Assembly (NCBI GenBank): GCA_028023455.1
Contig: JAQFVV010000012.1
Span: 4,304,023 to 4,368,022, forward strand
Direction: 5' to 3'
Source: Epiperipatus broadwayi
Lineage: Eukaryota; Onychophora; Udeonychophora; Euonychophora; Peripatidae
DNA length: 64,000 bases
The translations under genes and the position numbers were made by a program. Each line of letters begins with the position of its first letter. Positions within the stretch are counted from its first letter, which is position 1. This document shows positions 48,666-59,904 of the stretch, in pieces. The notes beneath the pieces were generated by a model. It had not been told where the DNA came from, did no database searches, and worked only from the letters and a program-made list of their open reading frames with translations.

Positions 48666-49086
48666 TTCAAGTGTTAGGAGATTTTGAACATGATTCAGAT
48701 TTGAATGAAATTAATATGAAAATAACTGATACACTTTTAAAAACTGCAACAAAGATAGCTGGTAGAAAAAAGCAGCAATTGACTAATAAAATTTCTACTG
48801 AGACTAGAGAATTTATGAAGAAAAGAAGGAATATGAAGATATACAAAAATGATGTATTAAAAAGAATTGAATATCTCGAATTTTGTAAAATGGTACGGAA
48901 AAGAGTTGAAAATGATATAAGAAAGTATAACTGTGAAATAGCAAGGAAAGCTGTAGAAGAAAATAAAAGTCTCAAAAATGTTAAACAATATTTTGGTATT
49001 GGTAGGAAATTTATATCTGCAATTAGAAAAAAAGATGGAATTATTACTAAAAAGAGAGATGACATCATGAAATTGGTAGAAGATTT
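48666..49086 (+). pseudogene. RTE-like LINE: linker between endonuclease and RT
   Basis: The open frame 48671-49093 corresponds to the charged, helix-rich linker that joins EN and RT in one ORF in this LINE group: basic stretches AGRKKQQL and MKKRRNMKIYKN and a C-terminal MKLVEDFL. The frame closes because an additional T in a run of six (about 49086) shifts it. One base fewer would carry it directly into the RT frame, where YSNKEHVPP begins. This disruption is one of only two in 2.5 kb, so the copy is relatively young. Confidence 0.8.
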
Positions 49087-50636
49087 TTTATAGTAATAAA
49101 GAACACGTACCTCCTATATCTATTACATCTTCCGAATTGCCCAGAATTTTAAATGAAGAAGTGAGACATGCAATTAAATGTATGAAGAAAGGAAAGGCTC
49201 CAGGAAATGATGGAATTATAATTGATATATTAAAAAAAGCAGGTGAAGAAATAGAAACAATTTTAGCAAAGTTATATACCAAATGTCTAAATGATAAAGA
49301 TGTACCGGAAGATTGGAAGAATGCAGTAATAATATTAATATTTAAAAAAGGTGATAAAGAAGATATTAGAAATTACAGACCTATCAGCCTTTTATCAGTT
49401 TTATATAAAATTTTTACCAAGATAATTACAACTCGTCTACAGAGAACTTTGGATTTCCACCAACCAAGAGAACAAGCTGGATTTAAAAGTGGTTTTAGTA
49501 CAATAGATCATATCCAGGTATTGAGAGAAGTCATAGAAGGGACAAATGAATATGAGTTGTCATTATGTTTTGGATTTGTAGATTATGAAAAAGCATTCGA
49601 TTCTATACATATTTCTTCAGTGATTAAAGCATTGGATCGTCAAGGTATTGATCCAGGATATTGTCATATTTTAAAGAATATTTATAAAAATGCAACAGCA
49701 ACAATTAGATTACATAATGATACTGGAAAAATCAACATTGAGAAAGGTGTAAGACAAAGTGACTCCATATCTCCAAAACTTTTTACAGCAGTGCTGCAAG
49801 AAGTATTTTATGGATTAAAATGGGAAACTAAAGGAGTGAAAGTAAATGGAGAGTATTTAAGTCATTTAGATTTCGCAGATGATGTAGTTGTTTTTGCAAA
49901 TAATGCTTCAGAGCTGCAGGAAATGTTGCAGGAGTTAGCAGATGAAAGTAGAAAAGTAGGACTAAAGATAAATGTTAAAAAGACTAAAGTAATGTTTAAT
50001 CGATTTGCTCAAAATATGAAAATAAAGATTGATTATAAAGAATTAGAAGAAGTTAACAGTTACAAATACCTTGGTCAGATTATTAATACAGATGGAAATA
50101 TACTGGAGGAAATTAATCATAGAATTAAACTTGGTTGGAGTGCTTTTGGTAGAAATAACTTGATACTAAAAGAAAATATGCCTATGTGTTTGAAAAGGAT
50201 GGTTTTTAACAAATGTGTTTTACCAGTTCTTACATATGGATCTGAGACTTGGACACTTAATAGAAGAGCAATACAGAGACTTCAGACCACTCAAAGGAGT
50301 ATGGAGAGATGTATGTTGGGAGTAGCAAGAAGAGATCGAAAACGCAATGTATGTGTAAGACAACAAACAGGTGTTACTGACCTTATTGAAAAAATTGAAA
50401 GATTGAAATGGAGTTGGGCTGGACATATTGCTAAAAGAGATGATAATAGATGGACAATTGAAATTTTAAACTGGATTCCAAGAGATTGTAAAAGACCCAG
50501 AAAGAGACCACATGTGAGATGGATGGATGAAATAAGAAAATGTGCAGGGGTGTTGTGGAGAAGAGAAGCTAAAGATCGGAGAAGATGGATTAAACTTGGA
50601 GAGACCTTCATCCTGCAGTGGATTGATAATGGTTGA
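49087..50636 (+). CDS. RTE-like LINE: reverse transcriptase and C-terminal domain
   Basis: A 499-codon uninterrupted frame from 49137, whose true N-terminus is upstream in the fused ORF. RT fingers/palm motifs are GKAPGNDGI (~20), IFKKGDKEDIRNYRPISLL (~68-86), QAGFKSGFST (~112), FVDYEKAFDS (~147, first catalytic Asp), GVRQSDSISPKLF (~203, where RQGD is usual, so Ser replaces Gly), LDFADDVVVF (~244, catalytic DD), KINVKKTKVM (~278) and YKYLGQII (~306). Then come the post-RT segments: LTYGSETWTLNRRAIQRLQ (~366), MERCMLGVARRDR, LKWSWAGHIAKRDDNRWT (~424), the Arg/Pro-rich RP-x-KRP segment and RRRWIKLGETF near the end. The whole catalytic core is present. Closest relationship by motif wording is the RTE clade. 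A decayed minus-strand copy of the same family lies at 59905-61265. Confidence 0.93.
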
Positions 50637-50648
50637 TGATGATGATAT
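50630..50648 (+). repeat. LINE 3' terminal GAT repeat
   Basis: The stop codon lies within a (TGATGA)n tail, followed by a switch to family B sequence. The other LINE copy ends the same way (GTTGATGATGATGAAT, read on the minus strand near 59905). A simple-repeat 3' end in place of poly(A) is typical of RTE-type elements. Confidence 0.7.
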
Positions 50649-50911
50649 AAATAGACTATTTATTACAGTAAAATTTAGTATTTATTTGTAATCACAGGTG
50701 CTTAAAAATGAGATTCTATCTCTCTTCTGCTACAGAATAAATAAATTTGTACAATTAATTTATAATTCAGGCACACAACAGATTAAAGTCCTGACCTCAG
50801 CACAATGAGAAAAGATTGGCTTATATAATATTAAGCTCTAATGATAAGTGGTTCCACATAATCCATAAAAACCACATGATCAAAGGTTTGTTACCTTCTT
50901 TATATTATATA
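50646..50911 (-). repeat. Dispersed repeat family B, inverted copy
   Basis: Reverse complement of 37972-38262, with the same order from AATATAAAGAAGGTAACAAACC to TTTTACTGTAATAAATAGTCTA. It begins directly at the 3' end of the LINE, and a family-B-like hairpin sits at the LINE 5' end. Together these suggest that the LINE inserted into or beside a family B copy. Confidence 0.8.
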
Positions 50912-52860
50912 TTCTCCATAGTATATTTTTTCTCTAAGCCTATATGTTTTAATTCTATCCTCCCCCCTTGAATTTCTATTTTTTTTTTAAAATTTATTCT
51001 TAAAAAAGTATGTTAAATTTTATTTTTCATTTATTTATTAATTTTTAAAGAAATATTTTCATCTTTTTAATCTCTAATAATATCAATACAATGTTTCCAT
51101 TTTTACCCACACATATTTGTCATTCAAGTTTCTACACAACAATCTTTGAATACCGATATAATTTTATAGGATTAAGAGTATAAAGCTTCATTATTGTAGA
51201 TGATTTCAATATTAGGGGCATTGACATAGCCAAAATATATAGACTTATAGCTCTAAGTGTTATATAAATGTACTGAAGAATATCTGTGCCACATTTTGTG
51301 AGTAATGCCTTGGTTTTTAGTATTTTTCTACATAAACTTGGCTAAAAAGATGTTTATTATATAATGGATTATATTAATATTATTTTACATTTTACTTATA
51401 AATATTATAATGGATGGTCAAAACTTTTCATTTTATTTTTATAAATAATTTCTATAAATTTGAAAATGCACCATTACCCAAACAAAGGGGGAAATATAGT
51501 CAATATTTTATGTATTAACTATACTAGCAGCCAGACCCAGATTTTTTATAAATACACAAAACATGGCCACATTTGAAGACCATTATCCCTGCTCTATAAC
51601 TGCCAGAAGAAAAATACCACTTCTGTAAAAACTTTTTACTTATACTGGGGATAAACTTTTGGGCACTATCCAGAATTAATTGGAATATACACAAATATTT
51701 TAAAAACTTCTAGCACTTGATTCCACAGCTAACTCAAATAAGAAACTATTCTAACTTAGGTTATCAGATAATGCATATTTAAGAAACAAAATAATATAAT
51801 TGTTAAATTTTGTCTTAATTGATTATATGGTAAGATACTGATAGAGAGATTTCAAGCCAAATTAACAATTAAAACAATATAATTATTTACAAATTGCATG
51901 AATAAAAATAAAATAATAATGAACCAAATTACAAAAGTTATTTATCACAGTTAACTAAAATTTAAATTAGGAAGTAAGGGTTTACATATTTATAATTTGA
52001 AGAATGTTTAGAAAAAAAATATGAATCTTACCCCTATATTTTTTTAAATCTAGACTTTTTAATTTATTTCTTACAATGACCTATATTTTGCTATAGCTTT
52101 TCTGGAGTAATTGTCTTTCTCTTCTTGACAGTTTTTAGAATTCATGAGTAGTATTCTTGAACTGGTTTCCTGGATTCATTAGAAGCTTCTAACTTCTTCT
52201 TTCCAGGGTAGTATATATCTTCATGGCCTTGTTCAGCAGTAGTCTCAGTTGAATTATGGGCATATATCTCAGCAATGAAAGTCAAGTATATTAGTCACAT
52301 CTCAACTGTCAAATGAAGAGGAACTGGGTGATAAAAAACTAAATGAACATCCTTTTTGAGAGATTAGCAAGGCATTGTAATGTTAGAGCTTCTGCGTAAA
52401 TGGATATATATCACTGGAGCACAATACTAGATGTTTATGATGGAAAAAACTGTACAGGAAACTTAACAATAGCACAATAGCTCGAATAGTCTTCAATAAA
52501 ACTTCAAATAACTTCCAAAAACTCCAATAACTCTTAAGAACTTTTACGAACTGAACTAATAAAATTTTATTAATTTATATATCATTAACAAATCATTGAC
52601 TAAATTCACATATGCCATAAATGAGTTTCGATCTTCTTTTCTATTAATTGATCTTTCTTTAATTATATCATTAATTAACTAATTAATTGGCTGGCTTACT
52701 GATTTTCAGTAAAATGTATTATCTTCTTGATCAGATAATCATTTACAAAAATTATTTTAACATTGAATAGATCAAATTTATTTATAATCAATTAAATGAC
52801 TTTACATTTCATTTTTAAGATATTTTATAATCTGTAGTTTTTTTAAAAGAAAAGTTTATT
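50912..52860. other. A+T-rich stretch, one unclassified less A+T-rich part
   Basis: 52130-52560 is richer in G+C. On the minus strand near 52285-52180 there is a short open stretch (IYAHNSTETTAEQGHEDIYY) that faintly recalls the YAPT...FY part of LINE endonucleases, but no MGDFNA motif follows. I do not call it a gene. Confidence 0.35.
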
Positions 52861-52864
52861 ATCT

Positions 52865-52979
52865 TGTCAAGCGTTGTTAGCCGAGAGGTCATCACACCCG
52901 CCTTGCAAGCAAGTAGTTGGTTGCAGACGGGTGTGGGTTCGCGTCCCGGCCGATGCTATGACATATGAAAAAAAAAAAG
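52865..52979 (+). repeat. tRNA-like short repeat (SINE-type), copy 2
   Basis: GTCAAGCGTTGTTAGCCGAG (A-box TTAGCCGAGAGG), then CACACCCGCC...GACGGGTGTG forming an 8-bp stem, B-box GGGTTCGCGTCCC, tail CCGATGCTATGACATATG and an A-run of 11. The middle differs from copies 1 and 3: TTGCAA replaces TTTACAA in the anticodon-loop position, with about 15 extra bases. The poly(A) end supports retroposition. Confidence 0.7.
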
Positions 52980-54030
52980 TTTAGTATCTTTCTTTTATTT
53001 TGCAGTCTACATAAAACATCTTAGATTTTGTATTTTTGCTTAAAGAAAAGATAAATATCTTTCTGATAAAAAATCTAATTCTTAAATTATCATTACATTT
53101 TTTTTACTGTTTTTATTGTAAATTAAGATAAGAATGATTTGCTGGAGTTTTACTTTTCCTTATGTTTATTTTCTAACTGACTTTTGTTCTATTTTAAAAT
53201 CTCTTTGTTCTACTTATTATACTGACTACATAAACGACAGCTTTTTTCATTAAAAAAATATATATATTTTAATATTTTTACATATATTTTAAATATTTTA
53301 TGCAACATGTATATTTATGTATCTGTTACAATAGATATATAGAAAGTTTCACAGTAAAATATAATAAATCCAAAATTCATTTGTTGCAATTTTACTCTCA
53401 CAGTTTATTATTGTTTGAATTTCTTTCTAAATTATATCATTTTATTGGAAAAAAATGATTTGGATATTAATACTGTCAGACTTTCCACATTATTTAATAT
53501 ATATGTATTATATCACATTTTGTGCCATAAATTTAAAATATTTCTAAATACATATATATATATTCCTTCAACAATAACCATCTCTTCACACAATTTTCAG
53601 TTAAATTATTTTTTTGTACATGAGATCCCAATTAATATGAAGCACAACACCGATATAAAAATGCTCTTATAATATTTTTAATTTATCATTGTGCTTTATA
53701 GACACTAATTAACGCATAGAAATGAAAATTTTTTGATTATAAAAGTTTTTAATTTAAAATGAGTTAAAAAAAACATAGATAACATAATAAAGTGAAATGT
53801 TATGTTTGTTTATTTAAGTCTCACGAAAATAATTGATTAAATGTTTTGTTACAATATTTGTGTTAAACTACAATATTTTGAAACTGAAAATATAATATTT
53901 CAATATTAATGTGTTATTTTAAACAAAAAACGTTATGTAAATATGTTTAAAAAAAAAAATTAGAGGTGTTGTAAGTGTATACTGTAAAAATTAAATATAG
54001 AAAAATACATTTAAAAATAATGAGGTTATT
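52980..54030. other. A+T-rich stretch with no recognised gene
   Basis: The 85-codon frame at 53415-53672 has only A+T-driven composition. Nothing else recognised. Confidence 0.5.
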
Positions 54031-54033
54031 TCT

Positions 54034-54310
54034 AATAATATTTCTGTAGTGTAATTTTCACTACATTATTCTCAGGCAATGTAAGAACTGGTTTCTGCTC
54101 ACTTTTAACATCTTGTGGAGGGATATAATTATAAACATATGAGCAAAAACATGAAAGAGATCTGTGCTCCCCATGAAGCATATTCCATACTGAACCAGCA
54201 CTCATCAGTTTGGTCTGGACCATGTTCAGTATATATGTAGATAACAAATTACTAAAGTTTAATTGATACGTGGCAAATGTGCTGCCCTCACAACTTTGAG
54301 ACAAATCACT
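54034..54310 (+). repeat. Inverted-repeat composite: left block
   Basis: 54034-54151 is the inverted partner of 54464-54586: AATATTTCTGTAGTGTAATTTT, CTCAGGCAA, AACTGGTTTCT, CTTTTAACA and ATAAACATATG are shared. A segment at about 54192-54215, ACCAGCACTCATCAGTT, is also found in repeat family A (31183-31200). The 90-codon minus frame 54032-54304 is the translated repeat. Confidence 0.65.
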
Positions 54311-54325
54311 TAATGAAAGTATATT

Positions 54326-54629
54326 AATAATTTTTATTAATTATTCATTAGACTGGAGATTATTTAAATAATGAATAATATTTCTGAAGTGTATTTTTTA
54401 CTACTCCACTATCAGGAAAGGTAAGGACTTGTTGGCTATCTTGAGGATTATAGATTGCTGTTACATGTTTTTGACCATATGTTTATGATTACACTCTCCA
54501 TAAGGTGTTAAAAGCCGATAGAAACCAGTCCCTATCTTGCCTGAGTATGACATAGTAAAAATTACACTTCAAAAATATTATTCATTATTGGATAATCTCT
54601 AGTCTAATGAATGACTAATAAAAATTATT
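54326..54629. mobile_element. MITE with ~80-bp terminal inverted repeats
   Basis: The left terminus 54326-54405 (AATAATTTTTATTAATTATT, then CATTAGACTGGAGATTAT, GAATAATATTTCTGAAGTGT) pairs with the right terminus 54550-54629 with few mismatches. The interior of ~145 bp has no coding potential. The right half also pairs with the block at 54034-54151, so this is a nested or duplicated set of the same element. No clear target duplication. Confidence 0.75.
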
Positions 54630-54639
54630 GTTATTTTTA

Positions 54640-55830
54640 AATTTTTAAAAAAGATATATTTCATTAGGTTTTTTTTCTAAATTTGAAGTTAATGCTTAAG
54701 AAGGATATATTTTGTATGAGTTTTGTCAGAATGTATAGTTTTGAATAATTTGTTATAGCTGAATTATTTTTGATATTATTAGCATTAAATCATTATTATA
54801 ATCTCTAAGCAGATGCTTTAGAATAAATTTTGTAAAGAAAAGGCCAAGAAATAGCAAAATTATTATTGTTGTATGATCCTTTTTCCAAAAAATTTTTAGA
54901 AACCATAATCAATTTTAGTATAGAGATTATTTTCTCATGAAAAACAATTATAATTAAATGAAGCAAAACTATAATGTTTTTTTTTTTATTTCAAATTAAG
55001 CCGTTATTTACATAAGAAAGTTGACAAATTCATACTATTCATTATATAAATTTAAGACATTTGATTCCATTAATTAAAATGTTTATGGCAGTATTTGAAA
55101 TTAATTAGTTGTTAACTCAAGATTTTCACATTAAATAACTACTACATAATAGATAAAAAAATATCAGTAGTTTTTATTTGTTTGGGCATATATAAGATCT
55201 TTTGCCACTAGAAGCATGAGAGCTGGACTGGGATGCATAGATCTAGATTTCTGATCTGCTGCTAACCACTGCATCAAACAATAAAGCGCAACTACTGTAT
55301 AATAGTATAAAAAGGCATTATCACTGTTAATAAAACTTCTGAGGCACTTTATATAAAATAGATTTTGAATAGAATTTACAACAGTTTAATTTTGTTTCAT
55401 AGTCATATGACAATAGTTTTTTTGGAAATGTTTATTGATGTTTTCATGGAGATGATATCAAAATATGATATAGGTTTGTTGATAAAACTTTTAACTTGAA
55501 ACCATTAAACAATATTGAGAAATTTCTGTTTTCCTAGATTTAGGATATGTTGGTAATTGCTAAATTTATGCCAGTTAATACTATCTACAGAATGTTTTTA
55601 AAAATTCCAATACATCCTATAAATTGTCCTTTAGTAATTAATATTCAAAAAAATCCAAAAAATTTATTATCCAGTTTATTAAATCTATGCCATTTCAACT
55701 CATTACACAACCTTTTGTTACAAGCATGATTCTATCACCACACACGTATTCAACATATATGTTTTCTTTTCATCATAGTTCAAAATCATTTTTCCACTTT
55801 GAAATTTATTTGTTTTTTCTTTTGTGTTTG
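54640..55830. other. A+T-rich stretch, one less A+T-rich patch
   Basis: 55195-55330 (CATGAGAGCTGGACTGGGAT and following) is less A+T-rich. Its reverse complement includes GTGGTTAGCAGC, which resembles a tRNA A box, but no B box follows in good form. The 60-codon frame at 55547-55729 is unremarkable. Confidence 0.4.
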
Positions 55831-55834
55831 ATCT

Positions 55835-55931
55835 CTTTTTTTTCTCATGTGTCATAACATCAGCCAGGAAGCGAACCTGCTAACCTGGACAACTGCTTGT
55901 AAAGCAGCTGTCGCTGATCTCTCGATCACCA
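55835..55931 (-). repeat. tRNA-like short repeat (SINE-type), copy 3
   Basis: The reverse complement gives GATCGAGAGATCAGC, then GACAGCTGCTTTACAAGCAG with a 5-bp stem and a 7-base loop, B-box AGGTTCGCTTCC, tail TGATGTTATGACACATGAG and an A-run. It is closest to copy 1 at 5158-5260. The 64-codon plus frame that covers it is the translated repeat. Confidence 0.7.
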
Positions 55932-58134
55932 TTATTTTTTTATATAAATATTCAAAAATTTTAAATTATAAATTATTGATTTTGTGCTTGTATTTTTTTT
56001 CTTTTCCCATCTTTTTACTTTACCTAAAAAGTTACACATAGTAATTTCAAAAACAATAATATAAACAAAAAAATAAGTAAATTAAAATGTTTAACTGCAT
56101 TTATTAAATTATTTTTGACCGATTTCTCATGCTTGGATATTTTAAAGGTTTTGTTTCTAAATTGTTAATTTATTACTTACTTTTTTTTTGACAATAAAAG
56201 TTTCTGGTTTTTTTTTAGAGAATTTTACTTTAGATTATTTGCTTATTAATTAAAAAAAAAAACTGTTAAAAACTATTTCTTAAATATACAAGTGTTAATT
56301 GTTAAAGAAAAATACTTATTAAATAAATGTTATGGTCAATAAAATATTGCATAACAATTTTTAAATTTTAATGTAATATATGCATGTAAGTGGATGATAT
56401 GTGCACATGAGAAAATAATTTGAAATATATTAATCATGATAAAATGTGTGATGAAATATTATCACATAGTCATGTTTATGATACAGAGTTTATATTTGAA
56501 TGAAACTATAATTTTTTGTTATGTTCTAAACTAACCTTTATTTTTTTTTAAATAAGAATAGCCATCCATTTAATCATTTAATAAAAATTAAAAAATGAAC
56601 ATATATATATGTGTGTGTGTGTGTTATAATGATGTGCCTATTCTTAAGCCGAAAATAATAAAAAAAATGTTTATATTTATTAAATGTTTTGCTTTATGAG
56701 AAACAACTTATTTATTAATTAGTTATTTATATTTTGTTCACATATATATTAAGTAAATGATTTATAAATTTTTTTCCAGAAGATTTATAAACAAAAAACA
56801 TTTCAAATTATAAATAAATGTTTGGGAGAAAAAGCTTGTTATAATTTAGACTTTAATGAATAAAGTTTGAATAATAATAGCCATATATGTGAATTTAGGT
56901 GAGATTAATAAGTAAAAACCTAAATTCTGAAATCTTATTACATTTATTTTACAAAGTTTAAATGATTAGTATTTTATTAAAATCCAAAAATACTAGAACA
57001 CTAATTTTAAATGTGTGAATGAATATATCAAAAATTATATAAAAGCATCATTAATTAACCTATTCTAGAATCTCTATAACAATGTTATGTGAAATTATGA
57101 GACAGAAAGGATAACAGAAAAAATAATATAGAATAAAGTTTACTTGCAATCCATATATGCAGCTGATAATATTGAATGTATTTCCTGTAGAAATATATAG
57201 TTGATGTTCAAATAACAGAATGTCTTGCTAACAGAAGTAGAAAAGGGGTCAAATGTCTTTCCAATTCCTGCCTATATTTTTGATGATTGTCATGTGACAG
57301 GCATTTATAATTCTTCATTATTTTCATAAGAATCATTTCTATAAATTTTATTGCAAAATTTTAATAAGAAGTATATTTCATGAAATTCATCCTTAAGAAA
57401 TGGTGAAATAAAAAATTTATTTCATCAAAAAATATAGCCATTTATCATCACTATACCAGGATTTCTTGAGAAAAGTTAATTACAACTTAAGAAACCAATT
57501 TAAACTTTCCTGGAAAACCGTATCATCCTACAAGTTATGGAGGCAATTGATTTAGTATGAAGAAATCACCACTTGTAGCAAATTCATCCATTAAACAATA
57601 AAGAAATTTCCTACAAGAACTTTTAAAAAGAAACTTTCTCAGAAATAATAAAATATCACTTATATATATATGTATATATTTTTCTTTGTTTTAGAGATCA
57701 GTGATAATATGTTTAGTGGGCACAAATAACAATTTTAATAAAAATATTTTATTTTTATATTTATGTGCACATATAGTACTATGCATGAATATATGAATGA
57801 TTATATAATTAGGACACATTATATTGTTTATGTTTTAACTGATAAGAATAAACTAAAGATTCTCCTCATTGCTATAAATTAAATGTTTGTGATTATAATA
57901 TCATTTTGCATGTTATACTCATCCAAAGGTTTATCTGAATTTCATAAAAGCTTTAATGTAACATTTATTTATAAAACTATTTGTAACAGTTTCGTGATTG
58001 AATGTAATAAGTTGATCAGAGCCATTAAACTTGCTTTTTAATATTATTTTTAATGATGTAAATAAAATTGGATAATTATTCACTTAATCAATTCATATTA
58101 TTTTAATTCTTCATTTATATTAATTTACAGTCAC
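55932..58134. other. A+T-rich stretch with no recognised gene
   Basis: A (TA)n(TG)n run lies near 56600-56626. The 57120-57660 part is slightly less A+T-rich but gives no recognisable translation on either strand. Confidence 0.45.
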
Positions 58135-58135
<1 letters not shown>

Positions 58136-58221
<86 letters not shown>

Positions 58222-58222
58222 T
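58136..58222. repeat. (ATT)n microsatellite
   Basis: About 29 uninterrupted ATT units; the absence of interruptions suggests a length-polymorphic tract. Confidence 0.97.
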
Positions 58223-58359
58223 TCAAAAAATTAACTAAATATTAAGTAAGTAAAAAGATTTTGTAGTCTTTTTATTATTATTGATAGCGTGTCATACCTG
58301 TAACAGGTGATTAGGCTTTACTTAGCGCTTGTTGCATGTTTTCAGTTTTCATAAATAAA

Positions 58360-58403
58360 TTATTATTATTATTATTGTTGTTGTTGTTGTTGTTGTTGTT
58401 GTT
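58360..58403. repeat. Compound (ATT)n(TTG)n microsatellite
   Basis: Six ATT units pass directly into about nine TTG units. It lies 140 bp from the longer ATT tract. Confidence 0.95.
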
Positions 58404-59900
58404 TTAAACTCTAAGATCATTAATCGTTTATTGTTTTAAACATATTTGAAGATAATAAAATTACCCTTTGACTTTTAATATATGTTATTGCAGAGCCTTA
58501 TTTTCAGTTTATATTAATGAAGAATGTCACAGATCTTATAATTAGTAACTTCATTCAATAAAATTTAAATATAATATTAAGAGAGTCTCAATATATAAAT
58601 CTGTGTTATAGAAAATCAGCACCTGAACTGAAAGGATTTCCCTTTTGCCCACATACACCATTACAATATATATTTAGAAAATAAAATAAAAGTGAAGTCA
58701 TAAATATACTTTCAATTGATATTTAATAACTTTGGGAAGTATCATCTTTTCATTGTTATTCTGTTGAATTATGTCAGGAGAGTGTTTATCCTGGAGTGGA
58801 TTATTTTAGAAGTTGATTCATTTATATATATTGAAATAAAATATTTCGTGGTATCTGTTTGAGATCTAATGTAACTGATTTGTAAGGCTATAATAATAGT
58901 GGAGGCAGATGGTAATGTTTATAGAAACATAGAAAGATAATAAGAGTTAAAGAGCTGCAGTGAGTGGTTAGTGAAACAAATTACGTGTATATTCATTATT
59001 AAATGAAAATAAATGGAATTACTTAAATATATTTGTGTGTATGTGTATACAAATTCATTTATTATACATATTAATACATGTAAATAATATTTTATTAAGA
59101 GAAAATAAATATTATATTTAACAATTATATTTAAAAAAGTAACGAAATAAGTCTATAATTTGATGAGAATTTAAATTTTGCTTTTTGCTCTGATTATATA
59201 AAAATGAATGCTTTTGATTTAAAAATTAGTAGACAATTGTATAAATAAAACCACAAAAAAATTGTTATCTATAATGAAGTTTCAAGTTTAAAAAGAAAAG
59301 AAAAGAATAATATAATAATGAGTTTTGATTTGCCCGGATTCTAAAATATCAAGAAAAAAAAATTCTAGGTCCTTCCTGTGCTAGTTAGAAAAAGAACTAT
59401 AATAATAGGGATGAACTTGCAAACAAAAGGTTTTTTTTTTCACCTTATAAACAATTTGATTAATTTAAGAATGTATATAAATCACTAAGTTTTCAGAGAT
59501 TTTACAAGGTATCCTATAAATATTCCTGCTCACATCTACTATTTAAAGAAAAGGCCTAATTTTAATTTTAGGATAAAAACATGGCAAGTTTCTGATTGAT
59601 GAACTCTATGATTTACAAGTAATTACTATAACTCAGTTTTCCAGGAAAGGAAATGAAAAAGGAACTTAAAGATACAAAATATGCAAATTTTGACTATTAT
59701 TTAACAAAGACCTCTTCCATTACAACACGTGTCGCTATTAAATTATTCAGCAAACTTTATAAGTAGATAATTTTTCTTATCTGATTTGAAACTTTCAAAA
59801 GAAAAAAAACTTACACTTTATTTAAAAGAATACGCATTTATTCATATATATATATGGCAACTTTGGATAAGTATTATTATTTTATTATTAATAGCATTTA
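58404..59900. other. A+T-rich stretch with no recognised gene
   Basis: Nothing supportable. Confidence 0.5.
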
Positions 59901-59904
59901 TAAA

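Noticed and set aside
48667-49068. 133-codon minus-strand frame, and 86-, 68- and 106-codon minus frames over the LINE
   Set aside because: These are antisense shadows of the LINE linker, endonuclease and RT code; the plus strand carries the recognised motifs.
52130-52560. LINE endonuclease fragment on the minus strand
   Set aside because: IYAHNSTETTAEQ with a following EDIYY faintly recalls YAPT...FY, but no MGDFNA or downstream catalytic motif follows. The similarity is too weak to call.
52865-52979. Functional tRNA gene
   Set aside because: A and B boxes are present, but the acceptor arms do not pair, the middle is too long, and the sequence continues into a tail shared with other copies and poly(A). 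This is a repeat.
58136-58222. CRISPR-like or origin-type iterated array
   Set aside because: A pure trinucleotide microsatellite without spacers, in a eukaryotic context.
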